In this document: positions 1-9,169 of the stretch, in pieces
Layout of the letters: every line of letters begins with the position of its first letter
Position numbering within the stretch: position 1 is the first letter of the stretch
Assembly (NCBI GenBank): GCA_001767855.1
Contig: MEMF01000002.1
Location: forward strand, 681,493-745,492
Source of the DNA: Alphaproteobacteria bacterium RIFCSPHIGHO2_01_FULL_41_14
GTDB lineage: Bacteria; Pseudomonadota; Alphaproteobacteria; UBA7879; UBA5542
Direction: 5' to 3'
DNA: 64,000 nt
Translations under genes and position numbers: made by a program
Notes under the pieces: model-generated
What the model was told of the DNA's origin: nothing
What the model saw: the letters and a program-made list of their open reading frames with translations, nothing else
Databases searched by the model: none

Positions 1-210
1 GAAGTTTTAAAAGAAGATGAAGAAGTAAAATTACCGTTGTTTGGGGTTTTCTTCTCACGCCAGAAAAAAGAACGGATTGGTCGCAATCCCAAAACGCTTG
101 AAGAAGCAAAAATCTCTGCTCGTCGTGTGACTGGCTTCCGCCTTTCTCGCCTGATGAAAGACCGCGTTGATATGTCCATTAAAAAAAGAAACACCCAGCA
201 GTACAAATAA
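1..210 (+). CDS. ihfA: Integration host factor alpha subunit (C-terminal part)
   Basis: The window opens inside this gene; 69 codons and the stop are present. IHF/HU proteins are small dimeric nucleoid proteins that bend DNA in recombination, replication and transcription. Visible are the beta-arm with the IGRNPKT signature that inserts into the minor groove, and then ARRV and the final helix. ARRV after the arm matches IhfA better than IhfB or HU. The tail is short and basic (KKRNTQQYK). A tRNA-Pro follows 43 bases downstream. The assignment to IhfA rather than another HU-family member rests on the C-terminal half only. Confidence 0.8.
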   Translation, partial: EVLKEDEEVKLPLFGVFFSRQKKERIGRNPKTLEEAKISARRVTGFRLSRLMKDRVDMSIKKRNTQQYK

Positions 211-253
211 TCTTTTGTCCTGGAAAGTTTTTTGTGTATAGTTCCTCGGAAGT

Positions 254-330
254 CGGAGCGTAGCGCAGCCCGGTAGCGCGCTACACTGGGGGTGTAGAGG
301 TCGTGGGTTCAAATCCCGCCGTTCCGACCA
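254..330 (+). tRNA. tRNA-Pro (anticodon GGG)
   Basis: A complete cloverleaf can be folded: acceptor stem CGGAGCG with CGTTCCG (one G-U pair), anticodon stem CTACA/TGTAG around loop CTGGGGG with anticodon GGG, and a T arm with GGTTCAAATC. CCA is encoded at 328-330. The cutA reading frame extends backwards into this gene, but the cutA start lies beyond it. Confidence 0.95.
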
Positions 331-350
331 TTCGTCTGAAGGAAACTGTC

Positions 351-662
351 GTGTTCTACCTTGTATATACCACCGTCCCCGATGAAAAATCTGGTGAGAA
401 AATTGCCAAACATCTGCTAAATAACAAACTCATTGCTTGTGCAAACCTTACACCCGCTAGCAAATCTTTTTACGTCTGGGAAGGCAATTTAAAAAACGAA
501 ACCGAGCACCTCTTATTTTTAAAAACAACCCCAGACAAAATGAAAACAGTAGAAGAAGAAATTTCAAAAGTACATCCTTACGAATGTCCATGTATTCTCT
601 CCTGGAAATCAATTCAAGTTCACCCTCCTTTCTTAGAGTGGGCTATTCAGTCCATGGCGTAG
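351..662 (+). CDS. cutA: CutA-like divalent ion tolerance protein
   Basis: CutA is a small trimeric protein of about 105 residues with a ferredoxin-like fold, linked to copper and divalent-metal tolerance in bacteria; its molecular role is poorly defined. The 103-residue product shows the family pattern: a first strand ending in TTVPDE, KLIACANL, YVWEGNL, a strand ending in LFLKTT, and the HPYECP signature. The open frame starts further upstream inside tRNA-Pro, but homology begins at VVFYLVYTT. A GTG at 351 follows AAGGA (339-343) with 7-base spacing, so I chose that start. Confidence 0.88.
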   Translation: MFYLVYTTVPDEKSGEKIAKHLLNNKLIACANLTPASKSFYVWEGNLKNETEHLLFLKTTPDKMKTVEEEISKVHPYECPCILSWKSIQVHPPFLEWAIQSMA

Positions 663-760
663 GTATTTTTATACCGCTCTCTTTTTCTTAAATTATCTCT
701 TGCTTTTTAGCCTTAAATGATCTAAAAATCCCTGTACTTACTAATAAATGGATACGATAA

Positions 761-1222
761 ATGAAAACATTCTCACTGAAACAATCCGAGATCCAGAAAG
801 ACTGGCACCTCATCGATGCGTCTGGTCTGGTTGTTGGACGTCTTGCCTGTATTATCGCTAATCGGTTGCGCGGCAAGCATAAACCTGAATTCACCCCCCA
901 TATGGACTGTGGCGACAACATCGTGGTGATCAATGCCGATAAGGTTGTGTTCACCGGCAAGAAGTTGACTGACAAAGTCTTCTATTGGCATACAGGTCAT
1001 CCAGGCGGGATCAAAGAGCGGACCATGGACAAGATCCTGGATGGCAAGTATCCTGAACGCGTCCTGATTAAGGCCGTGGAACGCATGATTGCGCGTGGGC
1101 CCCTAGCGCGCGCTCAAATGAAAAATTTGCACGTCTATGCTGGATCTACCCATCCGCATGAGGCTCAGCAACCACAAACCTTGGACGTTGCTTCCATGAA
1201 CAGAAAAAATAAGAGGACTTAA
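761..1222 (+). CDS. rplM: Large ribosomal subunit protein uL13
   Basis: L13 is an early-assembling 50S protein. The 153-residue product has the usual length and hallmarks: [15 protein letters not shown] near residues 15-30, then [17 protein letters not shown], the [11 protein letters not shown] segment, and [13 protein letters not shown]. It is followed after three bases by rpsI, the conserved rplM-rpsI pair. The upstream Shine-Dalgarno signal is weak (GGA about 10 bases before ATG). Confidence 0.98.
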   Translation: MKTFSLKQSEIQKDWHLIDASGLVVGRLACIIANRLRGKHKPEFTPHMDCGDNIVVINADKVVFTGKKLTDKVFYWHTGHPGGIKERTMDKILDGKYPERVLIKAVERMIARGPLARAQMKNLHVYAGSTHPHEAQQPQTLDVASMNRKNKRT

Positions 1223-1225
1223 CGA

Positions 1226-1672
1226 ATGGCAGTTATCATAAAAAAGACAGCAGAACTAAAGGCCACCGTCGCAAAGCCTGCAAAGACCTTAAAAACTTAT
1301 GCCACCGGCCGTCGGAAAGACGCCGTTGCCCGCGTTTGGATTAAACCAGGCTCTGGAAAAGTATCGGTAAACAATCGGGATTGGGAGTCTTATTTTGCTC
1401 GCCCCGCTTTACGAATGATTATCAATCAGCCCTTCTCCGTTGCCCAACGCGCTGGCCAATACGACATTATCTGCACCATCATGGGGGGCGGATTGTCTGG
1501 TCAAGCCGGGGCCTTGCGTCACGGTATCAGCCGGGCCTTGGCAAGCTACGAACCTGATCTACACTCTTTGTTGAAGTCCAATGGATTTCTGACGCGAGAC
1601 AGTCGTGTGGTGGAACGTAAAAAATACGGTCGCGCCAAAGCACGTCGTCGTTTCCAATTCTCGAAGCGTTAA
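1226..1672 (+). CDS. rpsI: Small ribosomal subunit protein uS9
   Basis: S9 binds the 30S head, and its basic C-terminal tail reaches the P-site tRNA. The 148-residue product shows [20 protein letters not shown] (residues about 26-45), [19 protein letters not shown], and the invariant C-terminal [17 protein letters not shown] ending in Lys-Arg. An alphaproteobacterial-style N-terminal extension of about 20 residues precedes the conserved part. It is co-transcribed with rplM. An imperfect ACCCC/GGGGT hairpin at about 1687-1712 lies downstream and may end the operon, although its T-run is about 15 bases away. Confidence 0.98.
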   Translation: MAVIIKKTAELKATVAKPAKTLKTYATGRRKDAVARVWIKPGSGKVSVNNRDWESYFARPALRMIINQPFSVAQRAGQYDIICTIMGGGLSGQAGALRHGISRALASYEPDLHSLLKSNGFLTRDSRVVERKKYGRAKARRRFQFSKR

Positions 1673-1764
1673 TTTTATGATAGGCTACCCCTGGATCCTC
1701 TATTTGGGGTGCCCTTAAAATTAAGAAGCCTTTTTTTTATTTCATATGACACGGAGAAACCCAG

Positions 1765-1977
1765 ATGAATGGATTTAAAATAATAGTCTTAGGAGCAATC
1801 GTCACACTGAGCCTTGGTCACGCCGCCATGGAGGAGGATTCTTCAGCCGCAACGTGCGACGGGGAAAAAACTCCAACAAGACACGTTGAATCCTCCGCAG
1901 GAGACTCTGCCCCTCAAACAGAATCGAAAAAATATTACCCGGATATGGTACAGTATTTTCTCAAATCAGATAGTTGA
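1765..1977 (+). CDS. Small exported protein of unknown function
   Basis: This 70-residue protein has a clear signal peptide (basic start, hydrophobic core IIVLGAIVTLSL) and a likely cleavage site after GHAA. The mature part is about 47 polar residues rich in Glu, Ser and Thr and ends with YYPDMVQYFLKSDS. No domain is recognised. The AAM-EEDSS junction closely matches the papain-like protein starting at 17316 (AAM-QDDSS), so the two may share an export or processing route. Start choice: the ATG is preceded by GGAGAAACC. Confidence 0.6.
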   Translation: MNGFKIIVLGAIVTLSLGHAAMEEDSSAATCDGEKTPTRHVESSAGDSAPQTESKKYYPDMVQYFLKSDS

Positions 1978-2014
1978 ATGTGCATTAGAAAATTGCTCTT
2001 CCTTTTTGCCTATA

Positions 2015-3100
<1,086 letters not shown>

Positions 3101-3130
3101 TCCGCGCACTAACCTAGAGGAGGGGGCCTC

Positions 3131-4015
3131 TTGAGCTTAGACAAAAATGGAGCATCCAAATTTTATGTTAGAAAACCGTTTTTAAAACAGGTTAATTCTA
3201 CTTTTCATGCGTATCGCCAGCTGATTCTATTTTTATTTCTATGCTTTGTAGCTCTTTTTATCCTGATCATTTCTATTTCAAGCCATGTTTTTGCCCAAAA
3301 AACGCGTCTCTTTTTAATGGAGATGATGCATCCCATCGCAAAGCTGTCAAATGCCCCTTCTGAAGGGATAAAAGACGCCAGAGAAAAAGTGGGGGACTGG
3401 ATTTTCGCGTATGACCACTTACAAGCCCTCAAAAAAGAAAATCAGCAATTAAAGGATCGGGAAGCTTATTACCAAACCCTTAAAGCTGAGAATGCAGAGC
3501 TTCGCCAGATTTTGCATGTGGTTAAGAGCCATGAACGTCAATTTAAAACAGTCCCCGTCATTTCTTATCCAGGGAAACCTTTTGTAAAAAGTATTCTGCT
3601 CGAAGCTGGACAACAGCAAGGAATTGAGCCTCAAAAAGCGCTCATTACCAGTGATGGCCTTGTGGGACGCACCATTGAGTCTTCCCCCACCTTAACCCGG
3701 GGTCTTTTAATCACGGACTTAAACTCGCACATTCCCGTTATTGTGAAACCCTCGAATCACCACGCCATTTTAATCGGAGACAATACAGACAAACCTCTTC
3801 TAAAATACTTGCCCTACAATGTGGAGTTGAAGAAAGGGGACACAGTGGAAACCTCTGGGAAAGGGGGTGTGTTCCCCTCGGGCATCCCCGTGGGTGTGGT
3901 GGATTCCTTTTCTGACGGTGAAGCCACCGTAAAACCTTATGCGAATTTAGATTCCTTATCTTTTGTTCACGTCCTTAGCTATAAACTTGGGGAATTTTCT
4001 TCAAAGGTTGAATAG
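3131..4015 (+). CDS. mreC: Rod-shape-determining protein MreC
   Basis: MreC is a bitopic inner-membrane protein that links MreB to PBP2 in the periplasm. The 294-residue product has a cytoplasmic N terminus, one membrane segment (about residues 31-50), a coiled coil (about 80-125) and a beta-rich MreC domain containing SDGLVGRT and the GGVFPSGIPVGVV segment. The start is TTG at 3131, supported by GAGGAGG at 3117-3123 with 7-base spacing. It lies 30 bases after mreB and two bases before mreD. Confidence 0.95.
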   Translation: MSLDKNGASKFYVRKPFLKQVNSTFHAYRQLILFLFLCFVALFILIISISSHVFAQKTRLFLMEMMHPIAKLSNAPSEGIKDAREKVGDWIFAYDHLQALKKENQQLKDREAYYQTLKAENAELRQILHVVKSHERQFKTVPVISYPGKPFVKSILLEAGQQQGIEPQKALITSDGLVGRTIESSPTLTRGLLITDLNSHIPVIVKPSNHHAILIGDNTDKPLLKYLPYNVELKKGDTVETSGKGGVFPSGIPVGVVDSFSDGEATVKPYANLDSLSFVHVLSYKLGEFSSKVE

Positions 4016-4017
4016 CC

Positions 4018-4521
4018 ATGATTATTTTTTCGGACGTCGCAAAAAATGTCTTTTTTATAAAGCTCAAAATTATTGGATCTCTTTTAATTGCGGCCTGTAT
4101 TGATCAGTTTAATTTTTTTCATTTGGTGCCCCTCCAACCTAATTTTTTCTTTTTAACTCTCTATTTTTGGTGTTTCTTTTTTAACCACTATTTATCCTTT
4201 ACGCTGGTTTTCCTTTTTGGACTTTTGGTTGACCTCATGGGAGGGTCCTTTCTAGGTGAAAACACGCTAACCTTTATTCTGCTCTATGGATCGATCTCCT
4301 TTTATCAAGAGCATTATTCAAAAGATCCGGATCTCGAGTGGAACATTCTCTCCGTCGCCGTGGGGTCACTGACCATCTTTCAAATTCTTATGCTTTCCCT
4401 TATTCATCAACGTTTTGTGTTCTCCTGGAGACACTTAGTGGAAAATGGCCTTATGTTTGTCTTCTACCCGTGCATAAAATATGGTCTTCATTGGTTGATG
4501 AAAGAAAGAAGGTCCTCATGA
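4018..4521 (+). CDS. mreD: Rod-shape-determining membrane protein MreD
   Basis: MreD is a poorly conserved, very hydrophobic inner-membrane partner of MreC and PBP2. The 167-residue product has about five membrane segments with many Phe and Leu, and the family-typical region LLVDLMGGSFLGENTLTF near the middle. Position between mreC and mrdA supports the name as much as the sequence does. Its TGA overlaps the ATG of mrdA (ATGA at 4518-4521), which suggests translational coupling. Confidence 0.88.
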   Translation: MIIFSDVAKNVFFIKLKIIGSLLIAACIDQFNFFHLVPLQPNFFFLTLYFWCFFFNHYLSFTLVFLFGLLVDLMGGSFLGENTLTFILLYGSISFYQEHYSKDPDLEWNILSVAVGSLTIFQILMLSLIHQRFVFSWRHLVENGLMFVFYPCIKYGLHWLMKERRSS

Positions 4522-6386
4522 TTCCTCATGGCCAATCTTCTTTTTTTCAGCGACTTACGTACATTGGATGGTTTCAAGTTTTTGTGGTGTTTGTCATCGT
4601 TATTCGCCTTTTCATTTTACAGGTTTTATACTCTGACGAATACAAAACATTAGCGGAAGAAAATCGTACCCGCATTCGGGTAAACTTTGCACCGCGCGGG
4701 TATATTCTAGATCGATGGGGAGATCCCATTGTGAAGAATATAAAAAGCTATAACGCTTTGATTGTGCCTCAAGAATGCGGAGACCTTTCCAAGGCTTTAG
4801 AGACCATGACTTCCATTCTGAACCTCAGTTCGGAAGAAAAAAATGCCATTCTTAAAAAAGCAAAAATCCAGCCCCGATTCATTCCTTTATCCCTTAAAAC
4901 CAATCTCAACTGGGATCAAGTGGCCAAGCTTGAACTACATAATACCGAATTCCCGGGCATTTATACGGAAGAAGGTCGGGCGCGAGATTATCTTTTGAAT
5001 GACCATGCGTCTCACGTGATTGGGTACATTTCCTCCCCGAGCCGTAAGGAAGCGGAAAAAAATAAGCTCTTTATGATGCCTGGGGCCAAAATTGGCAAGA
5101 ATGGCATCGAGGGGTATTACGAACAAGAAATTCGGGGAGAAATTGGTCAACGGTCCATAGAAGTTAATGCAAGAGGTCGCATCATCCGCGAACTCAAAAA
5201 CACTGCCCCAAAGTCAGGCAACAACTTTTATTTAACCCTTGACAAAGAACTCCAAGATTATGTAAGCAATCTGCTCGCCCCTTACAAAAGTGCCGCCGCC
5301 ATTGTTTTAGATGTGCATACAGGGGAAGTTTTATCCATGGTCTCTTCCCCCGGATATACACCATCTTTGTTCTTTAATGGCATTGCCCACGAACCGTGGA
5401 AACAATTGGTTAACAGCCCCTATGCCCCCATGATCAACAAAGTTATCTCCGGTCAGTATAGCCCGGGTTCTGCCTTCAAAGTAGTGATTGCTTTGGCCAT
5501 TCTCGAAGCAGGTATTAGCCCTGAAGAAAAAATTTCTTGCCCTGGCTTTATGATGTTGGGCAAGCATCGGTTCCACTGTTGGCAACATCACGGGCATGGA
5601 GCGGTTAATCTCGCCCAGGCTCTGGCCCAATCTTGTGACGTGTATTTTTATCAAATGATGCGACGTCTCAAAATAGAAAATGTTTTGAAAATTGCCCAAA
5701 AACTAGGTGTTCATCAAAAAACGGGTATTGACTTAGAGGGAGAGCAAGAAGGATTTATTGCCACCCCTGAATGGAAAAGAAAAGTCAAAAAAGAACCCTG
5801 GTATGCGGGAGACTCCGTTCTAACCGCCATCGGGCAAGGATATGTATTGATGACCCCCCTTCAAATGGTTACCATGATGGCTCAACTGGCCAATGGAGGG
5901 TATAAAATTCGTCCCCATCTTAAATTGCAGAAACCAGAGGCTGAGGCGTCGGGAAAAGAGTCGCTTGATCTTAACCCTAATCACATTCAATTTGTGTTGA
6001 ATGGCCTCTCTGAGGGGGTAAATGACCCCAAAGGCACGTCATATAGAGCCCGCATCACGGAAGAAAAATATAAAATGGGAGGTAAAACGTCCACCGCCCA
6101 AGTCCGACGCATCAGTATGCAAGAACGGCTGGAGGGTGTCAGACAATCCAGTGCCCTTCCTTGGCACTTACGGGATACGGCTGAATTCATTGGGTATGCC
6201 CCCGTCGATAACCCCCGTTATGCCGTTGCTGTGATTGGGGAGCACGAAGGGTGGGGAAGTGTGTTTGGGGCTCCTAAAGCACGAGACATCTTATATAAAA
6301 CACAGCAGATTATGGACCGCAAAGAACTCCTCAAACAGGAGACCTCTCCCCTGACACCTAAAACAGGAAGCCCTCATGTACAGTGA
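4518..6386 (+). CDS. mrdA: Penicillin-binding protein 2 (peptidoglycan D,D-transpeptidase)
   Basis: PBP2 cross-links peptidoglycan during elongation with RodA. The frame is open further upstream inside mreD, but the ATG at 4518 overlapping the mreD stop gives a 622-residue protein with an N-terminal membrane anchor (about 16-37), so I used it. The dimerisation domain begins with TRIRVNFAPRGYILDR. The transpeptidase domain has the catalytic tetrad S318-A-F-K321 and S372-C-D. The third motif reads K523-T-S (KTSTAQV) instead of KTG or KSG, which is odd for this family. It overlaps rodA by 11 bases. Confidence 0.96.
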   Translation: MIPHGQSSFFQRLTYIGWFQVFVVFVIVIRLFILQVLYSDEYKTLAEENRTRIRVNFAPRGYILDRWGDPIVKNIKSYNALIVPQECGDLSKALETMTSILNLSSEEKNAILKKAKIQPRFIPLSLKTNLNWDQVAKLELHNTEFPGIYTEEGRARDYLLNDHASHVIGYISSPSRKEAEKNKLFMMPGAKIGKNGIEGYYEQEIRGEIGQRSIEVNARGRIIRELKNTAPKSGNNFYLTLDKELQDYVSNLLAPYKSAAAIVLDVHTGEVLSMVSSPGYTPSLFFNGIAHEPWKQLVNSPYAPMINKVISGQYSPGSAFKVVIALAILEAGISPEEKISCPGFMMLGKHRFHCWQHHGHGAVNLAQALAQSCDVYFYQMMRRLKIENVLKIAQKLGVHQKTGIDLEGEQEGFIATPEWKRKVKKEPWYAGDSVLTAIGQGYVLMTPLQMVTMMAQLANGGYKIRPHLKLQKPEAEASGKESLDLNPNHIQFVLNGLSEGVNDPKGTSYRARITEEKYKMGGKTSTAQVRRISMQERLEGVRQSSALPWHLRDTAEFIGYAPVDNPRYAVAVIGEHEGWGSVFGAPKARDILYKTQQIMDRKELLKQETSPLTPKTGSPHVQ

Positions 6387-7494
6387 TTTTTTATCCCCGG
6401 TGGATCGTCTCCGAAGCCTAAACTTACCCGTGATTGCTCTTATTACACTCTTAGCCATCATTGGATTCTTGATGCAGTACTCAGCGGGAGGGGGGTCTCT
6501 TCTGCCCTGGGCTCTGCCGCAGATTGTTCGTTTTATGGTGGGGTTTGGGCTCATGCTTTTTATTGCCAGCACAGATTTGGAATGGTGGTTTAAAAAAGCC
6601 TATTTTATTTATGGCATAACGTTTGCTCTTCTCCTTTTAGTAGAAGCCGCCGGCATGGTGGGGAAGGGGGCTCAGAGTTGGCTGGATTTATATTTCTTTA
6701 AACTGCAGCCCTCCGAGTTCCTCAAAGTATCTCTCGTGCTTGCTGTTGCGGCGTATTTTCATCGCTATTCATCGGATGACATTTACAAACCTTCCCAATT
6801 GATTTTGCCCCTCTTAATGATTCTGTTACCCACAGCCTTGGTTTTGAAGCAGCCAGATCTGGGAACGGCCCTGCTTATCGCAATGATTGGATTTTCCTTA
6901 TTTTTTGCCGCAGGTGCCCACATTTATTATTTTGCCGGGTTGTCCATTCTATTTTTAGCGGCCATTCCCTTTGCTTGGAATTTTTTGTTGAAATTTCACC
7001 AAAAAAATAGAATTTTAACGTTTCTCAGTCCTGAAAAAGACCCTCACGGCACAGGGTATCATATTCTACAATCAAAGATTGCCATTGGTTCGGGAGGCCT
7101 TTTTGGCAAAGGATACTTTCATGGCACACAAGGATACCTTAACTTCCTGCCCGAAAAACAAACGGATTTTATTTTTACACTTTTTTCAGAAGAGTTTGGC
7201 CTGTTTGGATCACTTTCACTTCTGTTCCTTTATGCCTTGCTGATTGTTCAATGCTATAAGATTATCTTAAAAAATCGCAGTAAGTTTGGACAGCTGGTTA
7301 GTCTTGGTATCATGATGACCATCTTTATTTATGTAAGCATTAATATCGCCATGGTCATGGGGTTGGTGCCCGTGGTGGGGGTTCCCCTTCCCATGGTGTC
7401 TTATGGAGGGTCCTCCATGATTACCATCATGATTGGGTTTGGGCTTTTGCTGAATACGGACGTGAACCACAAGACAAAGGTATCGAAGTATTAA
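6376..7494 (+). CDS. rodA: Peptidoglycan glycosyltransferase RodA (SEDS family)
   Basis: RodA is the SEDS polymerase that makes glycan strands from lipid II together with PBP2. The 372-residue product is multi-spanning (about ten membrane segments). It has family motifs: QSWLDLYFFKLQPSEFLKV, KQPDLGTALL, KIAIGSGGLFGKGY, FLPEKQTDFIFTLFSEEFG, and VPVVGVPLPMVSYGGSS near the end. The start overlaps the mrdA 3' end. It is the last gene of the cluster; no clear hairpin terminator follows. Confidence 0.97.
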   Translation: MYSDFLSPVDRLRSLNLPVIALITLLAIIGFLMQYSAGGGSLLPWALPQIVRFMVGFGLMLFIASTDLEWWFKKAYFIYGITFALLLLVEAAGMVGKGAQSWLDLYFFKLQPSEFLKVSLVLAVAAYFHRYSSDDIYKPSQLILPLLMILLPTALVLKQPDLGTALLIAMIGFSLFFAAGAHIYYFAGLSILFLAAIPFAWNFLLKFHQKNRILTFLSPEKDPHGTGYHILQSKIAIGSGGLFGKGYFHGTQGYLNFLPEKQTDFIFTLFSEEFGLFGSLSLLFLYALLIVQCYKIILKNRSKFGQLVSLGIMMTIFIYVSINIAMVMGLVPVVGVPLPMVSYGGSSMITIMIGFGLLLNTDVNHKTKVSKY

Positions 7495-7557
7495 AATTCC
7501 CAGGACGGAGTTCTCTGATAAGGATAGCCCCAAATTCTGAGAATGATTTTCAAAAGC

Positions 7558-7896
7558 CTAAAATAACTTCTGTCCTTTGGGCACAGCAGGCTCTGCTGTC
7601 ACCAGACACACGGCTCCTGTTTCATCAGCGAACCCCACCAACAAGAACTCGGACATAAAGCCCGCAATGTTCCGAGGAGCCAGGTTAATGCATCCCACCA
7701 CGAGACGACCCATGAGGCTCTCTGGCGTATAATGGACAGTCACTTGGGCAGAGGTTTGTTTGATGCCGATGGCCGGCCCAAAATCCACCCATACTTTATA
7801 GGCAGGCTTTTTGGCTCGTGGAAAATCTTCCACTTTTATCACCACACCAGACCGTAATTCAACTTTTTCGAACTCTTCACAACTAATGATATTCAT
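7558..7896 (-). CDS. csaA: CsaA-type tRNA-binding-domain protein
   Basis: The 112-residue product is a stand-alone OB-fold tRNA-binding domain like CsaA, described in Bacillus as an export-related chaperone and related to the C-terminal domain of MetRS. Matching features are the ELRSGVVIKVEDFPRAKKPAYKVWVDFG N-terminal half, KQTSAQVT, and the C-terminal half with VVGCINLAPRNIAGFMSEFLLVGF. Length fits the family of about 110. It faces rodA tail to tail across 63 bases. The physiological client is unknown. Confidence 0.85.
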   Translation of the reverse strand: MNIISCEEFEKVELRSGVVIKVEDFPRAKKPAYKVWVDFGPAIGIKQTSAQVTVHYTPESLMGRLVVGCINLAPRNIAGFMSEFLLVGFADETGAVCLVTAEPAVPKGQKLF

Positions 7897-7957
7897 TGTT
7901 TTTCCTTAAAATTTGTTTGATGTCACTCCCTCGACCATTTCCCGTCACTTCATGTCA

Positions 7958-7976
7958 TTTCCGCGAAGGCGGGAAT
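7958..7976. repeat. Short GC-rich palindromic intergenic repeat (copy 1)
   Basis: CCGC-GAAG-GCGG sits in the context GTCATTT...GGGAATCCAG, the style of dispersed palindromes common in alphaproteobacterial intergenic DNA. A second, larger palindrome starts 38 bases downstream in the same gap. Confidence 0.55.
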
Positions 7977-8013
7977 CCAGTTCTTCTCTTTACAATTTTC
8001 TTGACTGAATCAT

Positions 8014-8048
8014 TTCCTGGGCCCCCGCCTGCGCGGGGGTGGCAGGAA
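8014..8048. repeat. Long interrupted palindrome (copy 2)
   Basis: TTCCTG and CAGGAA flank CCCCCGC-CTGC-GCGGGGG, giving 13 base pairs with a small internal mismatch. No T-run follows on either strand, so it looks like a dispersed repeat rather than a terminator. It lies between csaA and the NUDIX gene. Confidence 0.55.
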
Positions 8049-8063
8049 GGAAATACGGGGGTG

Positions 8064-8642
8064 TCAAGAGTGAAAACCAGAGGAGGCCAGTTTTTTACTT
8101 TTCTTGGCCATCCTTTGAACACTTTCATAGAGAGGGTTTTGAATAATCTCCTCTAAAGGCACCCACGCCAACGCCAAGGATTCTCGCGGATTTATCTTTA
8201 AAGCAGCATCGGAAGGAGCCTGCAACAGAAAACGAATATCATAATGAAAATGTTCTGGCACGGACTGCCGCGCGAGGATGAGGTGCACATCCACATCAAA
8301 GATGTCATTGGATAAGACTTTAAGCGCCAGAATGCCAGACTCTTCCTGGGCCTCCCGCAAAGCCACATTTAGAATGTGACTATCTCCCTCTGCATGCCCT
8401 CCCAGCTGCAGCCATAGTCCCAGCTTGCGATGATGCACCAATAAGGCCGCTTCCATGGTTTCATTCACGATCCACGCAGAGCCTGTGACATGGCCGGAAA
8501 GATGAGATCGACAAAAACAATCCTCATTTTGATCTACGAATGTTCTGATTCTGTTTGTGGCTTCCAGCTGGAGAGGATCATTTTGACAATGCTGTCCATA
8601 CCTGGTGAGCTTTGCCCGCAGCCACTCTCGGCTTTCGATCAT
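8064..8642 (-). CDS. NUDIX hydrolase
   Basis: NUDIX enzymes hydrolyse nucleoside diphosphates linked to another moiety, using Mg2+ bound by the Nudix box. This 192-residue protein has REAQEESGI, the core of the box, at about residues 95-103, preceded by GGHAEGDS. The usual first Glu of the box is Ser here, as in a subfamily with GGHADGDT. An N-terminal region of about 50 residues precedes the domain. The substrate cannot be inferred. Its start overlaps the dps stop by four bases, so the two are probably co-transcribed. Confidence 0.85.
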   Translation of the reverse strand: MIESREWLRAKLTRYGQHCQNDPLQLEATNRIRTFVDQNEDCFCRSHLSGHVTGSAWIVNETMEAALLVHHRKLGLWLQLGGHAEGDSHILNVALREAQEESGILALKVLSNDIFDVDVHLILARQSVPEHFHYDIRFLLQAPSDAALKINPRESLALAWVPLEEIIQNPLYESVQRMAKKSKKLASSGFHS

Positions 8643-9088
8643 GTAGGATCCTTAAGCGTACTTTTCAGCATCCATATGGTTTTTTGATGCTGCTCAATCT
8701 GCCCCAGCAAAATATCTGCCGTGCCCACATCTGTCATTTTTTCCGCCACCTTCATGGTTTTCTGCATAGAGTCAATCAAGATATCATACCCGCTCAGCAA
8801 AATTTTAATCATTTTTTCGGAGGGAATTCCGAGTTCCTCCACTTGGGGTACATTGGAAAGATCCTCAAACTCTTTAAAACTGCCGGGGGCATAGGCGCCA
8901 AGCCCGCGAATTCTCTCGGCCAACACATCCGCATAGTCTGCCAAAATTTCATACTGCTTTTCAAACATCAAGTGAAGTGCTGGAAAATCAGGTCCTTCCA
9001 CATTCCAATGGCATTTCTGTGTGTTTAAATACAAGGTGTAGGTTTCAGCCAAGCACTGAGACAGTCCGTTGATCGCCGCATTCTTCAT
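8639..9088 (-). CDS. dps: Dps-type ferritin-like DNA protection protein
   Basis: Dps forms 12-mers that oxidise and store iron and shield DNA under stress. The 149-residue product is a four-helix bundle. The intersubunit ferroxidase ligands are visible in NTQKCHWNVEGPDFPALH (His near 27) and MFEKQYEILADYADVLAERI (Asp and Glu), the family's signature regions. There is no Lys-rich N-terminal tail, so DNA binding may be weak. ATG is preceded by GGAGG at suitable spacing. It precedes and overlaps the NUDIX gene. Confidence 0.93.
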   Translation of the reverse strand: MKNAAINGLSQCLAETYTLYLNTQKCHWNVEGPDFPALHLMFEKQYEILADYADVLAERIRGLGAYAPGSFKEFEDLSNVPQVEELGIPSEKMIKILLSGYDILIDSMQKTMKVAEKMTDVGTADILLGQIEQHQKTIWMLKSTLKDPT

Positions 9089-9169
9089 TTGAATCCTCCA
9101 TTAAATTTCAACTTAAAATATACGTGTTTTCCCTTGTTAAAGAAATGAAAAAAGTTAGGGTGGGGGTAG

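Noticed and set aside
55..312. Minus-strand frame of 85 codons over ihfA and tRNA-Pro
   Set aside because: It is antisense to a recognisable ihfA end and a tRNA, and has no domain.
303..350. Upstream extension of cutA
   Set aside because: It overlaps tRNA-Pro, and homology and the ribosome binding site point to GTG at 351.
7896..8156. Plus-strand frame of 86 codons across the palindromes
   Set aside because: It is composed of repeat DNA and the NUDIX 3' end.
8490..9028. Plus-strand frames over NUDIX and dps
   Set aside because: They are antisense shadows of two recognisable genes.
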